Assembly (NCBI GenBank): GCA_019359725.1 | Contig: JAHHGR010000019.1 | Span: forward strand, 1 to 63,937 | DNA from: Aphanocapsa lilacina HA4352-LM1 | Lineage (GTDB): Bacteria; Cyanobacteriota; Cyanobacteriia; Gloeobacterales; Gloeobacteraceae | DNA: 63,937 nucleotides | Reading direction: 5' to 3' | In this document: one piece after another, positions 19,895-27,843 of the stretch | Layout of the letters: every line of letters begins with the position of its first letter | How positions within the stretch are numbered: position 1 is the stretch's first letter | The notes under the pieces: generated by a model | What the model was told of the DNA's origin: nothing | The model's database searches: none | The model's input: only the letters and a program-made list of their open reading frames with translations | Position numbers and translations under genes: made by a program

Positions 19895-21283
19895 TTAGCG
19901 GCCGACGCCGACGTAGCGCAGCCCGGCACCCTGCACCGCCTGCGGGTCGAGGCAGTTGCGCGCGTCGATGACGATGGGCTGGCGCAAAGCTGCAGCCAGC
20001 GTCTGCGGGTCGATTTTGCCGTACTCGGGCCACTCGGTCATCACCAACAGCGCATCGGCTCCCTGCACCGCCTCCACCGCACCGGCCGCCACTTGCAAGT
20101 CCGGCAGCTGACCTTGCACCTGATGAGCCGTCACCACCGGGTCGTGGGCCACCACCCGGCAACCGAGATTCAATAGATGCTCCGCCACCGCCAAGGCCGG
20201 CGCGCAGCGGATGTCGTCGGTGTGCGGCTTGAAGGCCAATCCCCACAGCGCCACGGTGCGGCCTTTGAGGATGCGCAGTTCCCGCTGCAATTTCTCGATG
20301 ACCAGTTGGCGCTGGTGATCGTTGACCGACAGGGTCGCCTTCAGCAACGCGCAGTTGTAGCCATACTCGGCGGCGGTGGAGACCAGGGCCGAGACATCCT
20401 TGGGAAAGCACGAGCCGCCCCAGCCCGCCCCAGCGTTGAGAAATGAGCGGCCGATGCGCTTATCGAGACCGATCGCTTCAGCAATGCGGGTGACATCGGC
20501 ACCGACCCGTTCGCAGATGTTGGCGATTTCGTTGATGAAGCTGATTTTGGTGGCCAGAAAGGCGTTGGCGGCGTACTTAATCATCTCGGCCGAGGCGAGG
20601 TCGGTCACCACCATCGGCACCGCCTGAGTGTTTGCCTCGGCAGAACTCACCCAGTGGGCGTACAGTTGGCGCATCACCTCGACCGCCCGGGCGTCCTCCG
20701 CACCAATGACGATGCGGTCGGGATGGAAGGTATCCCAGACGGCGCTGCCCTCGCGCAAAAATTCGGGATTGCTCGCCACACTAAAGTTCGGTGCCTCTGC
20801 AGGGGCGAGCACCGCCAGACCGTTGCCTGTGTAGTGGCTGCTTCTGCTCTGGGCCGCCATCAGCTGCGCGCCGTCTTCGACGAGCATGCGCACCCAGTTA
20901 CCGGAGCCCACCGGCACGGTCGACTTGTTCACAATCACCCGAAAGCGACCGTCGAGGTGCGAGCCGATCGAGCGGGCCACGGCGCGCACGGCCGAAAGAT
21001 CCGGCGAGCCATCGGGCCGCGAAGGAGTACCCACGGTGATGAAGACGACGTCGCTGGGCTGGACGGTCTCGGCCATGTCGGTGGTGAAGACGAGGTGCCC
21101 GGCGGCGACGGCGGCGGCGACCAGTTCTTCGAGGCCGGGTTCGTAAATCGGCATGACGCCCTGGCGCAACCGCTGGATTTTCGCTTCGTTGTTGTCCATG
21201 CAGACGACATGATGGCCGATGGTGGCCAGGCAGGCGCCTGTGACCAGGCCGACGTAACCGGTGCCGATAACCCCTACTTTCAT
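19895..21283 (-). CDS. ugd: UDP-glucose 6-dehydrogenase
   Basis: 462 aa. Rossmann motif VGVIGTGYVGLVTGACLA at residues 2-19, substrate helix EMIKYAANAFLATKISFINE, and catalytic Cys in AGAGWGGSCFPKD. C-terminal domain ALWGLAFKPHTDDIR, typical of UDP-Glc/GDP-Man dehydrogenases. Oxidises UDP-glucose to UDP-glucuronate. The ATG at 21283 is preferred over 21325 because MKVGVIG begins the Rossmann strand and GAGGAGC precedes it. Operon with the decarboxylase. Confidence 0.95.
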   Translation of the reverse strand: MKVGVIGTGYVGLVTGACLATIGHHVVCMDNNEAKIQRLRQGVMPIYEPGLEELVAAAVAAGHLVFTTDMAETVQPSDVVFITVGTPSRPDGSPDLSAVRAVARSIGSHLDGRFRVIVNKSTVPVGSGNWVRMLVEDGAQLMAAQSRSSHYTGNGLAVLAPAEAPNFSVASNPEFLREGSAVWDTFHPDRIVIGAEDARAVEVMRQLYAHWVSSAEANTQAVPMVVTDLASAEMIKYAANAFLATKISFINEIANICERVGADVTRIAEAIGLDKRIGRSFLNAGAGWGGSCFPKDVSALVSTAAEYGYNCALLKATLSVNDHQRQLVIEKLQRELRILKGRTVALWGLAFKPHTDDIRCAPALAVAEHLLNLGCRVVAHDPVVTAHQVQGQLPDLQVAAGAVEAVQGADALLVMTEWPEYGKIDPQTLAAALRQPIVIDARNCLDPQAVQGAGLRYVGVGR

Positions 21284-21349
21284 GGATGCTCCTCGCTTGT
21301 TTGAGTAATCAAAACAGATATACAAACCGATCGCCCGGCTCGCCGGGCG

Positions 21350-21763
21350 TCAGCTGATCGAAAATCCGCCGCGGCCCAGGTCGAGCCACAGTTGCTCGAC
21401 TGTTTTGTACCGATGGATATCGGTGCAGGTGCCGAACCAGCGGATCACCTGGCTGTCGCCGTCGTAGACCGGTCGCCCCCGGGCCAGATGCCAGCGGTAG
21501 GTGCCGTCCCCGCCGCACCGCAGGCGGTATTCCAACTCGTAAGCCTGCCCGGTGCGCAGCGCCTCGCACCAGGGCACGGTGCAGCGCAGCAAATCCTCCG
21601 GGTGGACCACCGAGCGCCAGCCCCACCCGCAGATCTGCTCCAGGGCAAGGCCGGTGTACTCCAGACACAGCTGGTTGGCACACTCCAGACAGCCGTCCGG
21701 CGTCGTGGTCCAGGCCATCTGCGGAATGCACTCGAGCAAAAAGCGCGCGTGCCAATCGTCCAT
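21350..21763 (-). CDS. Stand-alone PAS domain protein
   Basis: 137 aa. A single PAS fold spans about residues 8-125: PQMAWTTTPDGCLECANQLC, then YTGLALEQICGWGWRSVVHPED and YRLRCGGDGTYRWHLARGRP, ending in GTCTDIHRYK, the PAC motif. No kinase, cyclase or HTH output is attached, and no further ORF follows in frame. It could be a sensory adaptor for a partner encoded elsewhere. Its place inside the polysaccharide locus, between two GAF-fused acyltransferase genes, suggests local signalling. Confidence 0.8.
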   Translation of the reverse strand: MDDWHARFLLECIPQMAWTTTPDGCLECANQLCLEYTGLALEQICGWGWRSVVHPEDLLRCTVPWCEALRTGQAYELEYRLRCGGDGTYRWHLARGRPVYDGDSQVIRWFGTCTDIHRYKTVEQLWLDLGRGGFSIS

Positions 21764-21816
21764 TGGTGGGTACCCCTAATTGCTAATCTGCGTTCAGCTA
21801 TCCGGTAGCAGTAGTG

Positions 21817-24309
21817 CTACACCGGGTGGTAAGAAAGTTCACCCGAAGCGCACAGCAATGCTTCCTGCGGGTCTGGAGCGGACAGGTCTACCGCCGCAGG
21901 GATGTTGCCTTCTGCCAAGCGGCCGAGTTGTCTGGCAATGGTCAGCATCCGCTTGCAATCATCAATACTGAGGCGGCGGGTGGTCGTGCCGATGTGGAAA
22001 ACTCCGACCACGCGGCCATCCAAAAAAAGCGGAACACCGGCCAGTTGTTGCAGTCCCCGGTTGCGCAGAATCGGGCTTTCGATTTCGACCCTGGAAAGAT
22101 CGTCGACAAAAAGCGGTTGGCGGCTTGCGGCAATCCGGCCGGCAATGCCCCGCCCATGCTGGATGCAAATCCCCTCCGCCACCTCCTGCTCCAGACCGAC
22201 GCTGGCGTGCACCTGCAGTACGTTTTTGTTGGAGGCGGCCAGCAGCACCGTGACGGTCTCTACCTCAAGGGTGCGATGGATGAATTTCAGCGCGTTGTGC
22301 AGAATCTTCACCCGCACCACCGGCATCAGCAACGAGCCAAAATCTTTCTGCAAACTCTCCACCTGTCCCAGGGTCCGATCGAGCTCTCCTTCGATGCGCT
22401 GCCAGGGGGAGGCGGAGGAAACTCCGAGCGCCGGGTTTGCCGGACTGGGTTGATAGTGGCCCAGCACCTGGGCCGGCACCCCGGCGGCGATGGCGTAGGC
22501 AGGAAGGTCACCGGTGACTACCGCGCCCGCGCCGACGATACTGCCGCGGCCGATCCTGACTCCGGCGACGATGGTGACGTCGTGACCGATCCAGCAGTCG
22601 TCTTCGATGACGATTCCCGTAGGGGCAGGCGACGCTTCGTCGCCGGGTTGGGCCGGATTGGCCCCCGGCCGATGGGCGGCATTGATCTCGGCGTGGGCGG
22701 CAATCAGGCAATCGCGGCCGATGCTGAGCGTGCCGGGACCGCTCAAGCAACTGTAGGGGCCGATGTACGCCTGCTCCCCCACCTGAATGCTGCCCCCCTG
22801 CAGCGTCTGGAGCACTACACCAGAAGCGAGCGTGGCTTCGTCGGCAATCTCGATGCGGTTGTTGTGCCCCCGCGCGTCGAGCCGCACGTTGCTGTCGATG
22901 CGCACCCGCGCTCCCAACTCGATGCACCGGGCATTCAAAAATTCGACGCTGGTGCTGATCGCCGTGCCGTCGCCGACTCTGGCTAACAGCCGGCGATACA
23001 CCGCCCTGCGCACTTGGGTGCCGAAGGCAACTGCCGGAATCCAGCCGACGGCGGCACCGGCGGCGACTTCTTTGACTCGCCCGTTAAGTGACACATCTGA
23101 GCGCTGATCCATGAACCCTTCCTTGAAACCTTCCTTGGTGGACAACTTCATGCGGACAAAAGGCCGCTCCGCGCATTGGTAAAACCCCCAGGCGCACAGC
23201 AAAGAGATCAATACGGTCAGCGGCGCAAACAACAGCAGCTGCACACTCCCCGCCACGGGCAAAGCACCCGCCAATATCCAGCTCACCCCCTGCAGAGGGG
23301 CGTGGACGAGGTAGAGGCTGTACGAAAACGTGCCCAGGGTCAGCACCGGCGGCGCTTCGAGCAGGCGCAGGACCACCGAGGTCGCCCCCTTCCCTTCGAG
23401 CACCAACCGCGTGCAGTACATCAGCAGACAAGGAGTGGCTACGGCGATCAGCAGGTGAAACACCGCCTGGGGCACCGGTAGCCATCCAAAAGAACGGACC
23501 GCCGCCGCCAGAACGAGCAGCGACCACAGCGCGCCGGTTGCCAACTGAAGTTGGCCAGTCGTCAGTCTGGGAGCCCCCTTCGGCGGTGCGAATTCCCAGA
23601 CTGCCGCCGCCATGCCGAGGGCAAAAAAGCCCACAAACCAGGGAGCCGCCCAACTGAGCCACCCGTCCAGGAGCGCCATCGGAGCCAGGCCGACAACGAA
23701 ACCCGCCGCCACCGCCGCCGCGATCCCCGCCCGCCGCCACAGCGGCAGCAGCAAAGCCGGGAACAGAAAATAAATCTGCCACTCGGTGGCCACACTCCAC
23801 AGCGGCGCGCTGATCGTGCCGACCAGGGCTTTATCCCAGTTGTGGACAAGCAACAGATGGGCAAGCACACCCTGCCAGGAGAAGCCGTCCATCGCCTTGT
23901 CCCACATAAATCCAAGGCTTTGCTCGTTCCCGGCGGGCACCAGGGCGATCACCAGCAGCGAAAACCCCAGGGCGGCGAAATACGGAGGCAGGATGCGCCA
24001 GGCGCGCCGTCTGAGATAACCCGCCACCCCGTCGCGCAGTTGGCCGTCGGGGGAGCGGACCACCGGCAGCATCAGGCAGTAGCCCGACAGTACGATAAAT
24101 ATACCGACGCTGTAGATGCCGTAGCCGGCCCAGGCGGTGGCCGCCTGCAGCCAGGCGGGCATGGCCTCCCCGGCCAGCCGCAGCTGCGGCTTGTAGCTCA
24201 GGTCGCACCAGACATGAAAGAACAGAATATACAGTGCCGTCAATCCGCGCACACCATCCAGGTAGTGCAGCCTGAGCGAGGAATGGCCCGGTTTGCGCTC
24301 GGTAGACAT
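21817..24309 (-). CDS. Acyltransferase-3 / hexapeptide acyltransferase / GAF triple fusion
   Basis: 830 aa. Residues 1-395: membrane acyltransferase-3 (OafA-like) with HYLDGVRGLTALYILFFHVW (catalytic-type His), FWD-like GFMWDKAMDG, LWSVATEWQIYFLFP and about ten spans. Residues 430-620: beta-helix acetyltransferase (IVIEDDCWIGHDVTIVAGVR, AIAAGVPAQVLG). Residues 650-805: GAF (SVGLEQEVAEGICIQHGRG, AGVPLFLDGRVVGVFHIG). Met400 (23112) lines up with the start of the paralogue at 17551-18792 and has a purine-rich ribosome-site-like stretch before it, so a separate shorter product is possible. An alternative start at 24363 overlaps the previous stop codon (ATGA); 24309 has GGGAGA upstream. Confidence 0.82.
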   Translation of the reverse strand: MSTERKPGHSSLRLHYLDGVRGLTALYILFFHVWCDLSYKPQLRLAGEAMPAWLQAATAWAGYGIYSVGIFIVLSGYCLMLPVVRSPDGQLRDGVAGYLRRRAWRILPPYFAALGFSLLVIALVPAGNEQSLGFMWDKAMDGFSWQGVLAHLLLVHNWDKALVGTISAPLWSVATEWQIYFLFPALLLPLWRRAGIAAAVAAGFVVGLAPMALLDGWLSWAAPWFVGFFALGMAAAVWEFAPPKGAPRLTTGQLQLATGALWSLLVLAAAVRSFGWLPVPQAVFHLLIAVATPCLLMYCTRLVLEGKGATSVVLRLLEAPPVLTLGTFSYSLYLVHAPLQGVSWILAGALPVAGSVQLLLFAPLTVLISLLCAWGFYQCAERPFVRMKLSTKEGFKEGFMDQRSDVSLNGRVKEVAAGAAVGWIPAVAFGTQVRRAVYRRLLARVGDGTAISTSVEFLNARCIELGARVRIDSNVRLDARGHNNRIEIADEATLASGVVLQTLQGGSIQVGEQAYIGPYSCLSGPGTLSIGRDCLIAAHAEINAAHRPGANPAQPGDEASPAPTGIVIEDDCWIGHDVTIVAGVRIGRGSIVGAGAVVTGDLPAYAIAAGVPAQVLGHYQPSPANPALGVSSASPWQRIEGELDRTLGQVESLQKDFGSLLMPVVRVKILHNALKFIHRTLEVETVTVLLAASNKNVLQVHASVGLEQEVAEGICIQHGRGIAGRIAASRQPLFVDDLSRVEIESPILRNRGLQQLAGVPLFLDGRVVGVFHIGTTTRRLSIDDCKRMLTIARQLGRLAEGNIPAAVDLSAPDPQEALLCASGELSYHPV
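23113..23136 (-). repeat. 12-bp tandem duplication at the fusion junction
   Basis: On the minus strand AAGGAAGGTTTC is followed by AAGGAAGGGTTC, one mismatch, encoding KEGFKEGF. It ends directly before the internal ATG at 23112 and offers a Shine-Dalgarno-like AAGGAAGG at short spacing. Confidence 0.75.
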
Positions 24310-24359
24310 GTTGTCTCGAATCTCCCGTAGATGGATTGCATCCGGTGGGATATTGCCTG

Positions 24360-24761
24360 TCATCGAATGTCGGGTTTGGGGAGGACCGGGGTAGCCCCCG
24401 CCACCGCCGCCCCCGGCTCGATGACGACGCTGCTGCGGCGCACCAGGCTGTTGGTGAGCTGCGCCCCGCGGCCGATGGTGGCCCCGGCCGCCACGTAGCA
24501 GCCGGTGAGGCTCGCCTGGATACCCACCCGCACCGATCCCGACAGCACCGTGTCGCGCAGGTAGGCGTCGGCGCCGATCGTACAGTCGTTGGCCACCAGC
24601 ACGTAGCCTTCGAGCACCACCCCCGGACCGATCCGGCAGTTGGTGCCGATATAGCTCTGGGGCGAGAGGCGCGCCGTCGCGTCGATCAGCGTGCCGGGGC
24701 CGATTTCCGGGCGACCGGGGCCACTTTCTTCGGCCCCGAAATCGATCTGCAGTTCTTCCAT
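24360..24761 (-). CDS. Hexapeptide-repeat (left-handed beta-helix) protein
   Basis: 133 aa. Repeats such as PGTLIDATARLSPQSYIGTN, CRIGPGVVLEGYVLVANDC and VGIQASLTGCYVAAGATIG form a beta-helix similar to the C-terminal part of sugar-nucleotide transferases. No nucleotidyltransferase domain is present. It may scaffold or acylate. It lies 18 bp after the PIG-L gene and its TGA overlaps a possible start of the triple-fusion gene, so the three genes look translationally linked. Confidence 0.8.
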   Translation of the reverse strand: MEELQIDFGAEESGPGRPEIGPGTLIDATARLSPQSYIGTNCRIGPGVVLEGYVLVANDCTIGADAYLRDTVLSGSVRVGIQASLTGCYVAAGATIGRGAQLTNSLVRRSSVVIEPGAAVAGATPVLPKPDIR

Positions 24762-24779
24762 AGCGTGAAGGACTCCTTG

Positions 24780-25427
24780 TTAAAACAAAGCCAACTTGCG
24801 ACAGTAAAAGGCCTCGGCGTAGCGGGTGTTCGCCTCGATGCCCCGCAGGCGCGCCAGGGCGCGAAAGGTCTCCTCGGTAAACCAACCCTTGCCCGCCTGG
24901 GTCGCAAAGGTGGCTGTCAATAGCGCAATCTTGCGCTCCAACAGCGCGGCGTCGCAGGCGACATAGCCGTTCGGCCGACCGAGATCGCCGTCGAATTTGG
25001 GTATTTCGTACTCGAGGATCAGTTGATCGCGAAAGGTATTCCAGGTCAGATCCGACACCAGGCGGTGGTCCTGGTGCCGGTCCTCGCGGTAGTGGGTAAA
25101 GACCAGGTCCGGCACGAAGGCGCGCTTGATCTGCTCGAAGCAGGCTTTAACCTCCGCCCCGGCAAAGGGCAAAAAGCCGTCCGCATACTCCCACAGCGCC
25201 ACTGCCTCCAGGGCGTCGCCCACAAACGCCTTGGCGCTCGCGGCCGCTTCTGCGGCCCGTTCGCCGCGGGCTGTAAATACTGCCCAATAAAAGCGGGTCT
25301 CGGGGTACTCGCGCGCCAGGTGCAACAGCGTGGCGCCGCAGCCGATTTCGATATCGTCGGCGTGCGCCCCCAGGCAGAGCACGCGCCGCAACGGACGGCC
25401 TTCAAGATGGCAGGTAAGGTGGAGCAT
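24780..25427 (-). CDS. PIG-L/LmbE family deacetylase
   Basis: 215 aa. The zinc motif AHADDIEIGCGATL (AHxDD) lies near residue 21 and the second metal motif HYREDRHQDHRLVSD around residue 111. These enzymes hydrolyse N-acetyl groups on amino sugars such as GlcNAc conjugates. In this locus it probably deacetylates a nucleotide-linked or lipid-linked sugar. It starts 3 bp after the cytidylyltransferase-like gene. Confidence 0.88.
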   Translation of the reverse strand: MLHLTCHLEGRPLRRVLCLGAHADDIEIGCGATLLHLAREYPETRFYWAVFTARGERAAEAAASAKAFVGDALEAVALWEYADGFLPFAGAEVKACFEQIKRAFVPDLVFTHYREDRHQDHRLVSDLTWNTFRDQLILEYEIPKFDGDLGRPNGYVACDAALLERKIALLTATFATQAGKGWFTEETFRALARLRGIEANTRYAEAFYCRKLALF

Positions 25428-25430
25428 CGG

Positions 25431-26246
25431 CTAACCCACCGCCACCTGGGGCATCAAGGGCAACACCCGACCCTGGCGCCAGACTTCCCAGGGAGCCTCC
25501 TGGCGGGCATACAGTTCGTCGAGTTGTTGCTTTTCTTTAAAGGTGTCCATGCAGGCCCAGAAGCCCTGGTAGGGGTAGGTGAGCAATTCCTGAGCGGCGA
25601 TGAGGCGGCGGAACGGTTCGCAGACCAGTTCCTCCCCGTAGTAGATGTGATCGAAAATCTGTCGCTTGAAGACGAAGTAGCCGCCGTTAATCCAAACGTC
25701 CGAGCGGCGGGTGTCGCAGATGTCGCGCACCAGACCCTGTTCGTCCATCGAGACGAGGTGAAAACTCTGGCTCGGTTTGACGCTCAAGAACGTGGCAATC
25801 CGATCCTGGCGCTGGGCAAAGGTGATCAAGTCGGGTAGATGCAGGTTGGTGAGGCCGTCGCTGTAGTTGGCCAGAAAGTACTGGTCACCTTCCAGGTAGG
25901 GTTCGATGGCCATCAGGCGCTGGCCGATGTTGGCATTGAAGCCGGTGTCGACAAAGGTGATATTCCAGTCGTGGATGTCGCTGTTGGACAGTTGCAATTT
26001 GCGCCCCCCCTCCGAGAGGGTGAAGTCGTTGGAAAGACACTCGTCGTAGTTGAGAAAGTAATTTTTGATGGCATCGGCTTTGTAACCCAGGCAGAGGATG
26101 AAGTCGCGGTGACCGTAGTGGGCGTAGTACTTCATGACATGCCAGAGAATCGGCCGGTAGCCGATGGTGACCAGGGGTTTGGGAATCGTTTCTGAGTAAT
26201 CGCGGATGCGCGTACCTAGACCGCCGCAGAACAGTACAACTTTCAT
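25431..26246 (-). CDS. Glucose-1-phosphate cytidylyltransferase-like nucleotidyltransferase
   Basis: 271 aa. The N-terminal MKVVLFCGGLGTRIRDYS carries the nucleotide-binding G-G-x-G-T-R loop, followed by PKPLVTIGYRPILWHVMKYY, and later [17 protein letters not shown], all typical of RfbF-type enzymes. The loop Thr-Arg-Ile-Arg differs slightly from the copy at 52846. It should activate a hexose phosphate with CTP (or UTP). The ATG at 26246 was chosen because the beta-strand begins there. First gene of the unit with PIG-L and the beta-helix protein. Confidence 0.85.
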   Translation of the reverse strand: MKVVLFCGGLGTRIRDYSETIPKPLVTIGYRPILWHVMKYYAHYGHRDFILCLGYKADAIKNYFLNYDECLSNDFTLSEGGRKLQLSNSDIHDWNITFVDTGFNANIGQRLMAIEPYLEGDQYFLANYSDGLTNLHLPDLITFAQRQDRIATFLSVKPSQSFHLVSMDEQGLVRDICDTRRSDVWINGGYFVFKRQIFDHIYYGEELVCEPFRRLIAAQELLTYPYQGFWACMDTFKEKQQLDELYARQEAPWEVWRQGRVLPLMPQVAVG

Positions 26247-26550
26247 GGTGGATGGACTCCTGAAAGGGGGATGGTAGTCAAGGGTGTCAAAGAGAACTGG
26301 GGCAGGAGTGCCCGTTATCTGCACACTGAGATGAAGATGAACTTGAGGACCTGAGGCCTGCAGCGAAAGTGCGCTTCAAGGCCGGAGCGAGTCGCAGCCA
26401 AAATCGAGCCAGGTTGGATAAGTGGTCAGGTGCGCTCGAGCAATCGCCTGCGGCACCATTCCAGCAGCGGCCTTCGACATAGCTGTAACAGGCGGGCAGT
26501 GGAGGGGCGATTCTAGCTGCATCGGTGCGGTAGGGGCTGACGGGGTACAT
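26247..26550. other. Intergenic, no gene recognised
   Basis: Nothing coding is supported. It separates the cytidylyltransferase-like gene from the IS630 remnant. The second half of the transposase (DDE part) was looked for here and not found. Confidence 0.5.
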
Positions 26551-27060
26551 TCAGAGCGGCCAGCGGCCGAGGCGGCGCTGGGTGGTCAACCGAAATGGGG
26601 AAGCAGCGAGGGTCAAAGACCGCGAGCGCGTCGATTTGAGCGTGACTTTGAGCCGGTAGCGCACCGTGTCGTAGACCACCTTGTAGGAGACATCGATGCC
26701 GCACTCGCTGGCGAGCCATTCCTGGATTTGTTTGTAACTTTTGAAGGCGTCCGGCTGCCTGAGCCGCTCTTTGAGCTTCTCAAGCACCTCCCCCTGGATG
26801 TCGGCGGGTCTGCCGCTGCTTCTTTGGGTGCGGGTGAGGCCCGCTATCCCCTCGGCGCGGTAGGTCTGCAACCAACGGAAAACCGTCGAGGTGCTGCGGC
26901 CTACCACCGCCGCGAGCCCCTGCTCGGTGGTGACGATTCCGGCCTTGTAGAGGTACAATACCTGAATGCGTTCTTTGACTTCGCTGGAGGCGCGCTGGCG
27001 CAGCAAAGCTCTCAGCTCCTCGGCGCTCTCTTTGATATCGATGCGGTTCGCGCGTGGCAT
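26551..27060 (-). mobile_element. IS630-type transposase first ORF (HTH part), no catalytic partner
   Basis: 169 aa. Helix-turn-helix domains VVGRSTSTVFRWLQTYRAEG and SYKQIQEWLASECGIDVSYK are those of the N-terminal (orfA) half of IS630-family transposases. After YRLKVTLKS the sequence becomes low-similarity (RSRSLTLAASPFRLTTQRRL), so the C-terminus is abnormal. The DDE catalytic ORF that normally follows by frameshift is missing. It is probably an inactive remnant inserted in the polysaccharide locus. ATG at 27060 rather than 27099 because family similarity begins at MPRANRIDIKE. Confidence 0.7.
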
Positions 27061-27167
27061 AACGGCCTTTCTGAATGCCTGTTGAAATAGATGACGCATA
27101 AAAGCAGGGACGAATGCAGGAGTATGACGCGCGAGGGTGGGCGCACCGGCGTTGTCGGGGAAGGATT

Positions 27168-27821
27168 TTAGTAAGCGCCGCTGCGCTTGAGGACCACCAG
27201 CAGCGTGCGCAGCAAGATTGACAGGTCCAGGGCAAAAGACCAGTGCTCGATGTAGTCGCCATCCAGCTTCAACATCTGCTCGAAGCTCAGGGCGCTGCGC
27301 CCTGCCACCTGCCAGGGGCCGGTGATCCCCGGCAGGACCATCGATCGCCGCTCAAACGCCTCGCGGTCGTATTCGAGCGCCCGCTCGCAATCGCGCAATT
27401 GCAGTGGCCGGGGACCGACCAGGCTCATGTGTCCCTGCAACACGTTCAACAGTTGCGGCAACTCATCGAGGCTGGTGGAGCGCAGGATGCGGCCGGTGCG
27501 GGTGACGCGCGGATCGCACTTGAGCTTGAACAGCACGCCCCCTTCGGACTCGTTGAGCGCTTCGAGGTCCTTGAGGCGCGCTTCGGCGTTCACTTCCATG
27601 CTGCGAAATTTCCAGACCCGAAAGAGCCGGCCGCCCAGTCCTTTGCGCTCTTGGCGAAAAAACACCGGCCCGGGTGAGTCGAGGCGGATGAGCAGGGCAA
27701 TCAACAGCAGCACCGGCACGAGCAAAAGTACTCCCAGCCCGGCCCCGCCGTAATCGAGCGCCCGCTTGGCCAGAAGCTGCCAATGCGGACGCCGCCGATT
27801 CTCACCTTGAATAGCAATCAT
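27168..27821 (-). CDS. Priming sugar transferase (undecaprenyl-phosphate phosphosugar transferase)
   Basis: 217 aa. One membrane hairpin (GGAGLGVLLLVPVLLLIALL) followed by the bacterial sugar transferase domain: SPGPVFFRQERKGLGGRLF, VWKFRSM, RRTSLDELPQLLNVLQG-like (STSLDELPQLLNVLQGHMS) and LVGPRPL. It moves a phosphosugar from a nucleotide sugar to undecaprenyl phosphate, the first membrane step of repeat-unit assembly. It lacks the N-terminal multispan domain of WbaP/WcaJ, so it is the short type. Confidence 0.93.
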   Translation of the reverse strand: MIAIQGENRRRPHWQLLAKRALDYGGAGLGVLLLVPVLLLIALLIRLDSPGPVFFRQERKGLGGRLFRVWKFRSMEVNAEARLKDLEALNESEGGVLFKLKCDPRVTRTGRILRSTSLDELPQLLNVLQGHMSLVGPRPLQLRDCERALEYDREAFERRSMVLPGITGPWQVAGRSALSFEQMLKLDGDYIEHWSFALDLSILLRTLLVVLKRSGAY

Positions 27822-27843
27822 GGCGATCCCCGTGTTCGAAGGG

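Noticed and set aside
24310..24885. N-terminal extension of the triple-fusion ORF to 24885
   Set aside because: The added sequence is a Gly/Arg-rich shadow of the beta-helix gene at 24360-24761 with no domain features.
26287..26550. 87-aa minus ORF after the IS630 remnant
   Set aside because: Low-complexity Ser/Pro-rich translation, no DDE motif.
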